Below are positions 33,957-43,591 of a DNA stretch of 64,000 nt, piece by piece (within the stretch, counting starts at the first letter, position 1; each line of letters starts with the position of its first letter). Position numbers and translations under genes: made by a program. The notes under the pieces are model-generated. The model saw only the letters and a program-made list of their open reading frames with translations. It was not told the DNA's origin and made no database searches. Origin of the DNA: Trichaptum fuscoviolaceum (taxonomy: Eukaryota > Basidiomycota > Agaricomycetes > Hymenochaetales > Trichaptaceae); assembly GCA_910574455.1 (NCBI GenBank), contig CAJSYZ010000011.1, positions 3,022,941 through 3,086,940 on the forward strand. The letters run 5' to 3'.

Positions 33957-34956
33957 GTTGACCTTACGAGAAGGATGAGAATATAAGTCTTGGTGTTGAC
34001 GAATGTAGGGATAGGATGCTCGAGAGAGATGGCGGTTAGGAATAGAAGGAAGGTTGAGTAAGGTGGACTTTATGCACTTCGCCGTATCTGTGTTTGTGTC
34101 TGTGGCCGGCATAGCCCCACTATTTGGCCCAAGCTTGGCCCAAGCATACTGGCCTATCATCGCATTCTTGTGGTTTAGCGTGTCGGAGCAGCAGGTGGAT
34201 GCAGATCAAAGAGACCTGTCTGTGTACGGTACAGATCGCGTGTTTAAATCGCGTCGTCTCTACTGCACGTTCTATACGCTTTGAGTGACACTTTGGTTAT
34301 GTCGCGTCGCGTCGCGTCGAGATGCTTAACTACATAGGTCACGCGTCCGAGTCGCGGCCGCGCCGCGTCTTGACCTCATCGCCTTGGATGAAGGCCTCAG
34401 CAACTCGTCACTTGTTATTTGTATGCCGTGATGTATTCAACCGATCGGGCGAGGCTGAGTATGTCCTTTAGTGTGCCACCTAATGGTAGTAAACACTAAG
34501 TGGCGACTTGACCCAAGCACCAGAGATCTATTAATAACTTAATTATGAAATAATAGCATTGGCCTTACGGGTAACCTTTTTTCAAATGAACGGTGTAATC
34601 AATGAACACAGCTCTTGGCCCGAGGAAGGGCGATAGTGGCCACTTAGTAAAGAGCACAAGTAAAGCTTTTACTAGATCGCTTGCCAGTGGTTGCCTATTA
34701 CTAGCCTTAGTAGCTAGCTCGCTTGCTTGAATTCCTGTGCAGTGTAGTTGATTGATTCCGCAGCGGTATGCAAAATTAGATTCTCAGCTAACTCCAGTCG
34801 TTTATCCTTTGTGACAGAATGAAACAAAAGGATGGAAAACACTGCAAAATCGCAATGCAAGTATACTTTTCATTCCGAAAGACTTTAAAAGGCAATGTAG
34901 TCTGAGATAAAACATAGCATCATATTATACATATTTACATTACAATCTTCGTATAA
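33957..34956. other. Intergenic upstream of tRNA
   Basis: This is 1 kb with no gene seen. It contains a short pentanucleotide run (GCGTC repeated three times near 34303-34320), an ACGCGT word near 34342, and a weak inverted pair (CACTAAGTGGC near 34492, GCCACTTAGT near 34639). The region just before the tRNA is AT-rich. Confidence 0.45.
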
Positions 34957-35058
34957 GCCCCTATAGCTCAGTGGTAGAGCGCGTCACTCGTAGTCACACA
35001 GAGTCACATCTCGTGTTTCTTCATGATGAGGTCGGTTGTTCAATCCAGCCTGGGGGCA
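34957..35058 (+). tRNA. tRNA-Thr(CGU) with 30-nt intron
   Basis: The cloverleaf folds by eye. The acceptor stem GCCCCTA pairs with TGGGGGC, the D arm is GCTC-AGTGGTA-GAGC, and the T arm is GGTTG-TTCAATC-CAGCC. The anticodon stem CGTCA pairs with TGATG. The loop starts CTCGTA, which puts CGT at positions 34-36, so it reads ACG (threonine). About 30 nt of intron lie after position 37, the usual place for nuclear tRNA introns. The A box (TAGCTCAGTGG) and B box (GTTCAATCC) are present, and a TTTT terminator follows at about 35062. Base 35058 is the discriminator A. The neighbouring 70-bp array derives from this gene's 3' half. Confidence 0.85.
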
Positions 35059-35220
35059 TATCTTTTGATTTAACTTTATATAGTTTAACGGGACCCAATA
35101 AAGACGATTTTATTACTGAAACCTCCCTCAGAACCAGAACCTGACCGAGGTGTTACTAATAAAATTAAGTTTCTAAGAATCTTAGGTACTGTTAGGTTAT
35201 AAAAAGTGCAATCAAAAGTT

Positions 35221-35600
35221 ATGCTCCCAGGCTGGATTGAACAACCAGTTCTGAGGGGAATAAAATTGTTTTTATAAGGTCCCGAAAGATATGCCCCCAG
35301 GCTGGATTGAACAACCGGTTCTGAGGGGAATAAAATTGTTTTTATAAGGTCCCGAAAGATATGCCCCCAGGCTTGATTGAACAACCAGTTCTGAGGGGAA
35401 TAAAATTGTTTTTATAAGGTCCCGAAAGATATGCCCCCAGGCTGGATTGAACAACCGGTTCTGAGGGGAATAAAATTGTTTTTATAAGGTCCCGAAAGAT
35501 ATGCCCCCAGGCTTGATTGAACAACCGGTTCTGAGGGGAATAAAATTGTCTTTATAAGGTCCCGAAAGATATGCCCCCAGTCTGGATTGAACAACCGACC
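35221..35600. repeat. 70-bp tandem array derived from tRNA-Thr 3' end
   Basis: Six starts of ATGCYCCCAG occur at exactly 35221, 35291, 35361, 35431, 35501 and 35571, giving five complete 70-bp units and a partial sixth. The first 28 bp of each unit are the reverse complement of the tRNA-Thr 3' half (acceptor 3' strand plus T arm, with the ATA downstream of the gene). The rest is similar, with gaps, to the reverse complement of the tRNA's downstream flank (CTCAGAACC, GATTTTATT and CGGGACC words). The sixth copy extends further into the tRNA, to the variable loop. Every unit therefore keeps a Pol III B box (GTTCAATC on the minus strand) but no A box. Units differ by a few bases (GGCTGG versus GGCTTG, CCAGTT versus CCGGTT). 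Confidence 0.9.
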
Positions 35601-35655
35601 TGGGTTCCCCGGTTTGATTTAACGTTTTATAACGGGCCGAGCTTCGCCGGCAGAT

Positions 35656-35815
35656 CCCTTACTCCCCCATTCCGGGTCATTGAGTTTGAAAAAGAGGTAA
35701 AAAGGCAAAAGCAATAGAGTTTACATAAGAAAGAAAAAGCGGAGAAACCCCGGTGAAAACTGACACGTTCGAATTTAGGGGATACAGTGCCCTTTACTCC
35801 CGGTGGGAGTAAGGG
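35656..35815. repeat. Inverted repeat with strong terminal hairpin
   Basis: CCCTTACTCCC near 35657 is the reverse complement of GGGAGTAAGGG at 35805-35815. The right copy is itself the 3' arm of a tight hairpin: CCTTTACTCCC (35791-35801), loop GGT, then GGGAGTAAGGG, 11 pairs with one G-T. Both ends are followed or preceded by GATTTAACGTT- or AATTTAACGTT-type words. It lies just downstream of the 70-bp array; function unknown. Confidence 0.55.
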
Positions 35816-36331
35816 AATTTAACGTTATTTATTAGTGTGCAATGGGAGGTAATAGATCTTTGATTTTACTCTGAAAGATGTGTACTACATATTTCATCCA
35901 GGATATATGTACTCCAGTAAGCAGAAGGAACAGTTTTGACTACATTGTTTCCATCTAGGCGAGAGAACGGTCGACTTCAAACGCAACCCAATTCTGTCAT
36001 AAAGAACCTTCATGGTTATGATGTGCAGTTGAATCTTTATAACCAGGACGTAACCAATAAACTACTTGTACATTGTTTTGGACTTACAAAGGCCTCTAAT
36101 AAAAGGGTAGTGCATACACTAGAGGGAAGAGGGAAAGGATGCGAAGATATGGGGGAAACTAAAAGTAGAATGGATATGGACAATAATTTTGTACAAGCAC
36201 AACACCTTAACATCTCGGAACAAAAGAGGAGCGACACTTTCCGAGTACGAATTAATGCAGCCCTTTGTTTGTCAGAGGTCCTCGAGAAATTAAGTCAACA
36301 CATCTGTAGGGGTGCAGCTTCGTCATCCTCG

Positions 36332-39300
36332 CTAGATAGCTCCGACGTCAAGGGTCGGCGACACCGGGGCGCTTGACAACGATGAGTCCGTCCGCGCTTT
36401 CTTGTGCTGAACCGTTTCCGTAGACAACCCGTACTTGACGTTCTCCTCAGTATCACCAAGCTCCTCGGATCTCCGCTTCTCCAACCGGATCGGAGTATAG
36501 ACCGTCAGATCGGAGTGGCTGTCTTCTGTTCGCTGACGCTTCGGAGGTGTAGTCTCACGAACCGCGCCTGCATCTTCCTTGGTGGGACCAATTTCGTCCA
36601 CGTAGTCAAGAGCCTCGCAAGAGCGTTTCCGCCCAGCAGTTTTTCCCACTTCCATCTGGTCTTCTTCTTGACCCTGGGTTGTGATCGAAGAAGGAATATT
36701 GATAGGAGAAAATAGACCTTTTTTATGCTGCTCTTCTTCAGGGACCATCTCAAGACGTACTTGCATCTGTTGGGGAGCAGGTGCAACGACATCATAATGG
36801 ACGCCTTGAGATTCGTACTTCTGAGAGGGTACAACAATTCCCGCATCGATATTTGCTTTCATTACTGCTCGTTCGCAGATGCTGCATCGACAGTGAAAGA
36901 GCGGAGCACAAACGTCACGCCAGATCTAGAGCACAGTATCAGATTGAGTCCATCATTCCAGACAATGGCAGTTTAGATGAATAGATGACGACCGCAAAAG
37001 AGTAACAAGGTTCAAGGTGAAAGGGAATGCCGTCTGCAAATGAAGACAACCAACTGCCAAAACAAGGCAAACGTAAGAACTCACCGTTTTGATCGATTCA
37101 AGTGTGAATGCCGGCATGCCTGTCAAAGACACAGGTATGTACGGAATTGAAGGGATTTGCGTTGGTGATTCCAGGACTGGTGAGATTGCTATAGGCAGGG
37201 AGAAGGTTGGCGAAGTTGGAACTAGTCTTCGAGAGGAGGATACAGTAGCAGTTAGGGAGTTTGTTTCATCTCTACTTAACGAATGCATGGCCTTCTTCTC
37301 ATCAGACACGGGTGGAGGCGAAGGGGTCGTCTGTAATGTAGAGGTGGAAAGTACGGGGCTCGTAGTCTGAGACCCACTCTTTGATGAGCTGCTCGTATCG
37401 TCTGGAACATCGTCTTTCGTATCCTCAGCCCTGCGTCGTTGCCTTTCCTCAGCCGCGTCCTCGCGCCTTCGCATCAACCAATTTAAGCCATTATACCATG
37501 TGCCACTGTCTCGCAGAGCTTCCACGACGTCTTCTATGCTCATCTTCGTAACACGTACGCATGGATCCGCCCCGTCTTCTGCACACTCCATTACTATTCG
37601 GCGCACAATGTTTAACATAGCGGGAGAAAGCAGAAGTCTCAGTTGGCGCTTGAATGCCTCGAATGCAGCACTGCATAGCTGCAAACTTGGAGGCGGGGAG
37701 GTTCGCACAAGGGAAGGTGGAGGGTGCAGCTCGTTGTCGTCAGAAGTAGATATGAGGCATGGATGTCGCGCTGGAGTGTAAGGAAATGGAGAAGCGGAAG
37801 GTGAATCTGGCGGTGATGTCGGCCACTGGTCTGGATTTTGCAGCAAATGCCACTGGTCGGCAGGGCTAAACCAGTGTCCTTCAAGAATACGAGTTCGTGC
37901 CCAATCATTGATGGCTAAGTCACGGACGCCACCAGCGTCTTCAGTGACGCTCATGAAATCCGGATCTTCGTCATCTTCGTCTGCTTCTATCTCGCTCAGA
38001 TCCTCTTCACTCTCATAGTACTCCCCCCCTCGTCCATAGCCGCCGCCGATTCCAGATGTGTTCGCGGATATGCGTGATTGAAAGCGTGATGTCGCTACGA
38101 CCAGGTTCAACATCTCCGATATTTTCGTGTGTCTCCGCAGCCATTGCTTTTCGATACAAACAGTGATCACGTCGCGGATCGTGCCTTCGCCCATCTCTAC
38201 GAAAGCTTCGACTGACTGACGTGCCTCCCAATCAGAAGGCGAAAGGCTACGCCCACCTACTGCCTCCGCCTCCTTTGTTAGTTCACTCCCTTCTTGTGGT
38301 TCGCCATTTAAGCATTGGCGCCAAAGCCATTCGGAACGGCACGCACGACAGGTTGCCTCAATTCGTGGCCATACGTTTGTGTCTTCATTCTCAGCAATTC
38401 CGGACTCGTCGTTGAAGGAATCACGTAGGCAGATACCACAGACGCGCTCTTTCCGATGGTCCTTGCAGCATGGGATATCGCCCAGATCAAACGTATGTAC
38501 CTGGCGCTTCACTGAGCACAAAAGGTATGGCGTATGCACCTGGTTTACCCTACAAGGTATACAAGCACGCTCATACAAGTTGTACCGGTAGTGCTTGTAT
38601 GGACTATATCGTTGTTGTCGCGCAAATGAGAGAAGTTGATCGCTCGGGTCCAATACAGCGATTGCATGTTGCCAGAATAGATGGTATTCAACTAGAAGTC
38701 ATATAAGTCAGCCGTTGAAAAATGTAAGTAAGAGTGATAAACGGTGAACTGGTCGCCAAATCAAAGAGCAGATGTATCTCTAACAGGAAGTAATTCTGTC
38801 CATCACAAAACTGAGCCCACGGAAGCTAAGCCCCCAGGACACAACATCGGCATCAACGGAAGTTTTTATCCGTAAGATAGGGTGACCACGTTTCAGCCGC
38901 ATTAAAAGTGATTCAATGCGTGACAGGGTGTATGAGAGCCTTCTTTCATTCAAACTGCTTTCACACCCCGTCATGCTTGAGTTCATACAAGCTTAGAGCT
39001 TTTACGTAGCGCATATGCTCGCGCTCGAAAGCAACGTCCGGGAACGCACACGATGATAGCGATGTACTCCAAACGCATATACGACCATCCGCCACCGACG
39101 AAAGCAAGTTCACCAGAAAATGGGAAGCAATTGAGACAACAGAAGCGCGGGAGAATGACGACAATAGAGTAATGTAAAGCAATAGAACATATGAAGACAA
39201 GAGAATGTTATACGCACTTGCAATTCCCCACGTTGGACATACAGACATGACCTTTTCAATAGCTTCGGTATCGCGGACAACATTATACACCAGGCGACCC

Positions 39301-39443
39301 AGCCAGTGATCACGTTGAGCCCATGTTTGAGGTAGGAAAGCGCTTGCAGAGAAGTCAAGGACGAAATGGGTGAGGATGAGGCGGATGATATCTGGCGGCA
39401 GCGTCGCCCAGCCGCGCGTCGTCGATTTGCCTTTGTAAGGCAT
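36332..39443 (-). CDS. F-box-like / Cys-rich nuclear protein
   Basis: Exon 1 (39443-39218) starts M-P-Y-K-G-K and encodes L-P-P-D-I-I-R-L-I-L-T-H-F, an F-box-like helix set, ending V-C-P-T-W-G-I-A. A 526-nt intron (39217-38692) joins it in frame to E-Y-H-L-F-W-Q-H-A-I-A-V-L-D-P-S-D. Exon 2 (38691-37085) has a Cys-rich segment, C-I-P-C-R-V-N and C-C-K-D-H-R-K-E-R-V-C-G-I-C-L-R, then C-R-A-C-R-S-E-W-L-W, probably zinc-binding, and long acidic, Ser/Pro-rich regions. Exon 3 (36925-36332) starts I-W-R-D-V-C-A-P-L-F-H-C-R-C-S-I-C-E and ends with a basic, nuclear-looking tail. I recall this architecture from agaricomycete F-box-like hypothetical proteins. An F-box would suggest an SCF ubiquitin ligase adaptor, but this is inference. 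The total is about 800 residues. Confidence 0.7.
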
Positions 39444-40275
39444 GCGTGCTGATTGTCTGGCGAATTATCGAGGTATTTTGGGGACGTCGCCGACGATGGC
39501 GAGCGTGACGGTTGAGAGCGCAAGCGCCGTACCAGGTGGCGCAGGTAAACAACAGTGCATTTGTCATTGTCCAAAAATAGAAACAAACATTCACACGACG
39601 TCACATTGTGGCTGTCTAAATATACTACTAAAGGGCGCGACGCGACGCGTACTCAGGCAGTGGTGCAGCTTCTCGCAACGATTATACAAAGCCCGTCCTC
39701 TCTGCTACATGAGTCGCTACAATCCCTATTATGACCTTCATTACCCGACATATCGATGTCTAAAATTAAACCTTCGGAGCTTTGACAGTAATTTGAATGA
39801 ATATAATCATGGGCTTTTGGGGCATCCGAGTCCGTCTTTGGGAGCGCATTGCAATAGAAACGTTTTCGCTTCTCAACTACGAGGAAGGCCTAGAGTTGCC
39901 GTATCTGGAGGATTGCGCAAGCGCGCTGGTCGAAGGCTCGCCGTGAGCTACTAGTTCATTGGGTTTCCCTATAAAGCCTCAAACCATGCCAAATTACTAC
40001 TTCACATGAATCTGTAGATATAGTTCGATGGCGAAGTCATTTACGCGTCTTCTATTTGTTCTCTGAACCGCTCATGTCATTGCAATTCCGTAGCGGTATT
40101 TTACAGACTGCACCGACGTAATGCTCACCGGTGTCGCTACTGGTGTAAGGCTGCACCAGGAATTAGATTGCCCTAGTGCACACTTAGGAGCTACCGTCAA
40201 CGTATGTCCCACGCTTCAGTCTAGACAAACAAGCCGCTGAATGTTTGGATTATGCGAAAGAACGTGGAAGCTTGA
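39444..40275. other. Intergenic, possible small plus-strand exons
   Basis: No firm gene. On the plus strand, an ATG at 39809 opens M-G-F-W-G-I-R-V-R-L-W-E-R and continues to a GTGAGC donor near 39946. A possible next exon near 40108-40200 reads C-T-D-V-M-L-T-G-V-A-T-G before a GTATGT donor. I cannot complete a sensible third exon, because the remaining intron would be only 25 nt, so this stays a suspicion. Confidence 0.25.
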
Positions 40276-41471
40276 TTAAACCAATACACAAGAAGCACCT
40301 GACAAGACAAACAAGGTAACAAACCCTAAGCCAATGAAGAGTGTCGAAACGATGCCTTCATTTAAACATGTTCGAGAGGAGAACGAAGTGTTGCTGGTTG
40401 ACGACGATATTCCCGAGCTAATAGACGTAACTGTCCCATTACCCGACGTCGACGGGAATGATAAAGACACGCTTGGCGACTGAAGGTTGCAAAACTCTTG
40501 TGCAAGGTTTTCCGCACTCGTCAACTCATTGCTGCACTGGTCCGAAACGCAATTGAACAGAGATTGCGTGAAGTTGGAGCTGATGGAAGAACTAATCAGT
40601 GTGCGAACGAGCAAAGGAAATGGAAGTCAAAGAAAGGGACAGAAGACGGCGCTGTAAACCAGCCCTCTTCGTAGCCGTGAACAATGCGGATAGAGCACAG
40701 CATCAGCTAAACGAAGTGGAAAGAGAAAACTGAAAGGAAGGAGAGCATCTCAACGTGGAAAACGAAGGCATGCTCTCACCTTGTGCAATAACATGCGATG
40801 TCAGTGGGGCTTGAGCAGTTTACGTTTCCAACGGCCACATCAAAACAATTCGTCACTGCGGGTCCATTAAAAGCATACAGGATCGGCAGTTGACCATCCG
40901 GAAGGAGCATTTTGAGCAACCGAGTGCCGCAGGCACAAAACAAACATTACACGTCAGATGTGAAATTGAGGATGCAAAGCAAATGCATAAACGGCTAAAG
41001 TTAGTTAAGGTATTTGTATAAGAGGGGCTGATGGAGCGTACCGCAAGGAGAGAAAGTTGAAAGAGACGGGAAGGCTGTCGTCGTCGTTGTCCCGCTCGCC
41101 GGTGTACCAGTCCCATTGCCTGTGCTCGTGCTGCCCGGGACAACGAGTGTCGTGACGGTTGTGGTGAACACACTGGTACCATTCGGACCCTCACTTGTAG
41201 TCAGCACGGTCGTTGTAGTGGGTACAGGCGATAATGTCGTCGCGGGTGAAGTGCTCGTTGTGCCTGTCGTGCCGAATGAGCCTGTCTCAATAGTCGTCGT
41301 CGATGAGGGAATGGGCGCTGTCAACGAAGCTGAGCGCCTGGCGAGCGGATGGGTTGGCACAAAGATGTGAGGAACCTCCGAGGCGCCTACCCAGGGAGCA
41401 AGGCCAGTTACCACAAGCGCAACGAAAAGCAGTATAACATGCACAGGCGACAACCAAAGGTCCTTTGCCAT
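40276..41471 (-). CDS. CFEM-domain secreted, probably GPI-anchored protein
   Basis: A signal peptide is clear after the start at 41471 (M-A-K-D-L-W-L... H-V-I-L-L-F-V-A-L-V-V-T). I prefer this ATG to the upstream one at 41513 because it places the hydrophobic core normally. About 100 Ser/Thr-rich residues follow. Splicing joins F-S-P-C to V-T-N-C-F-D-V, producing a CFEM domain with eight cysteines: C, T-N-C, V-N-C, A-C, Y-C, F-N-C, D-Q-C and F-C. A second Ser/Thr-rich stretch and a C-terminal hydrophobic tail (L-F-I-G-L-G-F-V-T-L-F-V-L-S-G) suggest a GPI anchor or TM end. CFEM proteins act at the fungal surface, some in haem uptake or host interaction. The long Ser/Thr region before the CFEM domain is unusual, since it normally follows the domain. 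Confidence 0.8.
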
Positions 41472-42292
41472 CCTCAAAACCTCACTGCCGCCTTTGATCT
41501 TCGTGCAGGACACGGTCTATGACGCCAACGTCGAAGTGTTAAATTGCCACCGTGGCTGTAACCCGCGTGTCGCAGAATGTCGGCGAAGAATCGCCGGCTA
41601 AGGTTTTCTGGATTGTGCTGTTGACCATGCACGGGTGAACGAAACCCGTCGACTCTAGGAGGTGATTATAATTACGAGCCTGGCACGTTGTTGAGAAGCA
41701 GCGAGTGAATAGGCGAAGAGCGTGACCAAATTGATCAATCTCACCTTGCGGCACAGAACTGAGAAGACCAAGTGTACTATTGTCCATAAAAATTGTTTAT
41801 TTTGACTGACAGTCTGAGGTGTTTAACAAGCAAAAGGGGGATGTCGATAATTGTTGTCGGACTTAGCTTGATAAAATTTAGCCGCTTTCCAGTTTATCAC
41901 GATGTAAGGTCACATCTGAAAGTCTATTGTCACCGGCTTACACAACTTAAATTTACTTCCTCTTGCAATCTTGGTAGTTCATTTCACTCATTTCCCCTAT
42001 CGCATAAAAGAACGTTAGATATACCGTTCGAGAAAAAGTTCATTCGGGAATATGAGTTGAAATCCTGTTAATTCAAAATTTTACAATCGAAATATTGTAG
42101 ACACAATCAGATATAGGTGTGCCTGGTCCAAAATGACATGATATAGAGACAGTCCGATGATACATGAAATAAGGACGTGAAAAATCGTGTTAATAGATCG
42201 TCATAACTCCTCGCTCAACTACTCCTTTAGAATAATGCGAAACCTAAAGTTATGGTCAACATATATTCCAGAAGAAGCTAACAAAAGATGTA
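41472..42292. other. Intergenic, no gene seen
   Basis: This is 821 bp upstream of the CFEM gene and downstream of the mucin-like gene. No coding region is supported; the right half is AT-rich, as expected for flanking DNA. Confidence 0.5.
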
Positions 42293-43591
42293 CTAACGAG
42301 CTGTTATTGGCACATTGACAGTCAATATGTCAGTGGGGGTAACAGTGGTGACAGTGGTTGTCGTCGTAGTCTCGATCACAGTATCAGTGACTGTGCTGCT
42401 AACAGTTGTAGTGCTGGACGGGACAACTTCGGTAACAGTAGTAGTGACAGTGACAGTCTCGGTGACGAAGATCGTCTCGAATCCATCAGTCCCAGTGGTC
42501 GTGCTGGAGATCGGCGGAGGTGTAGTGGTGGAAGACGTGGTAGTGATCGTCGTCGTGGGGCTCGTTGTTGTGGAACTTGTCGTGGAAGTAGAGTCTGTCG
42601 AGGAAGTAGAGTCTGTCGACGACGAAGAGGACGTGGGGATGGATGAAGACGATGAGATCGAGGTCGATGTAGAATCAGATGCCGACGTAGAGTCGGACGT
42701 AGAAGTAGAATCCGATGCAGAGGTTGATGAGCTCTCCGTGGTCGTAACAACCCCGGTAGTAGTGGTCGTCGTTACCGTTCCGTCAGGTCCAGTGAAGGTA
42801 GAAGTGCCAGTCGTGGTGGACGTTTCAGTGCGAGAATCCGATTCTGAGCTTGTTGTGCTGGAGCCATCGCTATTTGAGGTCGACGAGATGGAAGTCTCAG
42901 ATCCCGTCTCAGTGCCGCTACCGGATGAGCTGCTGCTCGTCGAGATACCGCTGCCACTTCCGCTGCTCGAGCTCACGCTGGTCGAGGTGCTGTCACTCGC
43001 GCTCGTGTTGCTAGACGAAGGAACGCTGCTTGACCCACTGCCGGAACTTGAGGACGAGGCCGTACCAGTGGATGAGGTAGATGAAGACGGAGCAGCACTA
43101 CCAGTCGAAGAGCTGGAAGAGGCAGATGAAGACGTGTCAGCACCGCCGCTGGAAGAGGGTGAGGAAGAAGTGTTAGCCCCGCTACTGATGTCGGTCGCTG
43201 AAGAAGTGTTAGCCCCGCTACTGGTGGCGGTCGCTGAGGAAGTGTCAGCACCGCCGCTCGCGGAAGAGGTCGCGCTGGAGCTGGAGCTGGAATCTCCGCC
43301 AGATCCTCCCTCGGATGCGGATGATGATGCAGACGAAGTATCACTACCCCCTGTAGAGGTGGTCCGCTCCGACGACGCAGAAGAGGTCACCGAAGCGCTC
43401 GAGGAAGTCGTGAATGTGCCAGGTGAGCCGTCCGTGTAGGTACACTGTGGAAGGGATAAAGTGGTACTGGTACAGTCGGGAAGAACTGTCGTGCTGGTAG
43501 AGGTCACCGAAGAGCTATCATCTTGGGCCGCTGCCGAAAGCGTGAAGGAGAGGAGGACCAAAGGGAGGAGGCGACCTGCAATGAACTTCAT
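42293..43591 (-). CDS. Ser/Thr-rich secreted mucin-like protein
   Basis: This is a 432-residue open frame with a clean signal peptide (M-K-F-I-A-G-R-L-L-P-L-V-L-L-S-F-T-L-S-A-A-A-Q). There is one short Cys-containing segment (D-C-T-S-T-T-L-S-L-P-Q-C), then nearly uninterrupted Ser/Thr with Gly, Ala and Asp interspersed and many short imperfect repeats (A-S-D-S-T-S-T and S-S-G-A-D-T-S-S). The C-terminal 80 residues are Thr/Val-rich. This composition fits a heavily O-mannosylated cell-wall or secreted protein. No hydrophobic GPI signal is seen at the end; a GTTAGT donor at the final R codon could extend the gene into another exon. The antisense strand is also open for 374 codons, a by-product of the repetitive Ser/Thr codons. 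Confidence 0.7.
   Translation of the reverse strand: MKFIAGRLLPLVLLSFTLSAAAQDDSSSVTSTSTTVLPDCTSTTLSLPQCTYTDGSPGTFTTSSSASVTSSASSERTTSTGGSDTSSASSSASEGGSGGDSSSSSSATSSASGGADTSSATATSSGANTSSATDISSGANTSSSPSSSGGADTSSSASSSSSTGSAAPSSSTSSTGTASSSSSGSGSSSVPSSSNTSASDSTSTSVSSSSGSGSGISTSSSSSGSGTETGSETSISSTSNSDGSSTTSSESDSRTETSTTTGTSTFTGPDGTVTTTTTTGVVTTTESSSTSASDSTSTSDSTSASDSTSTSISSSSSIPTSSSSSTDSTSSTDSTSTTSSTTTSPTTTITTTSSTTTPPPISSTTTGTDGFETIFVTETVTVTTTVTEVVPSSTTTVSSTVTDTVIETTTTTTVTTVTPTDILTVNVPITAR

Noticed and set aside
33957..34160. N-terminal extension of the repeat-containing orphan
   Set aside because: Although in frame, the extension lacks conservation-like features, and the downstream M-L-S-Y-L-K start followed by a clear intron is more plausible.
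34303..34320. GCGTC pentanucleotide run
   Set aside because: Only about three units; too short to call a functional microsatellite.
35085..35594. Several overlapping minus-strand frames of 60-99 codons with repeated peptides
   Set aside because: They are translations of the 70-bp tRNA-derived repeat; 70 is not a multiple of three, so the same peptides appear in rotating frames without any start or family support.
35221..35600. CRISPR-like array
   Set aside because: The host is a eukaryote, units are contiguous with no unique spacers, and the unit is explained by the neighbouring tRNA gene.
35936..36376. 146-codon plus-strand frame
   Set aside because: It overlaps the 3' end of the F-box gene in antisense and shows no family features, splice sites or coding-like pattern.
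39442..39954. 170-codon plus-strand frame with several Cys
   Set aside because: It spans the F-box gene promoter, has no recognisable motif, and its 3' part is better read in another frame as a possible small exon.
42315..43439. 374-codon plus-strand open frame, Val/Glu/Asp-rich
   Set aside because: It is the exact antisense of the Ser/Thr-rich mucin-like gene; repetitive Ser/Thr codons leave the complement open. The minus frame has a signal peptide and the plus frame has none.
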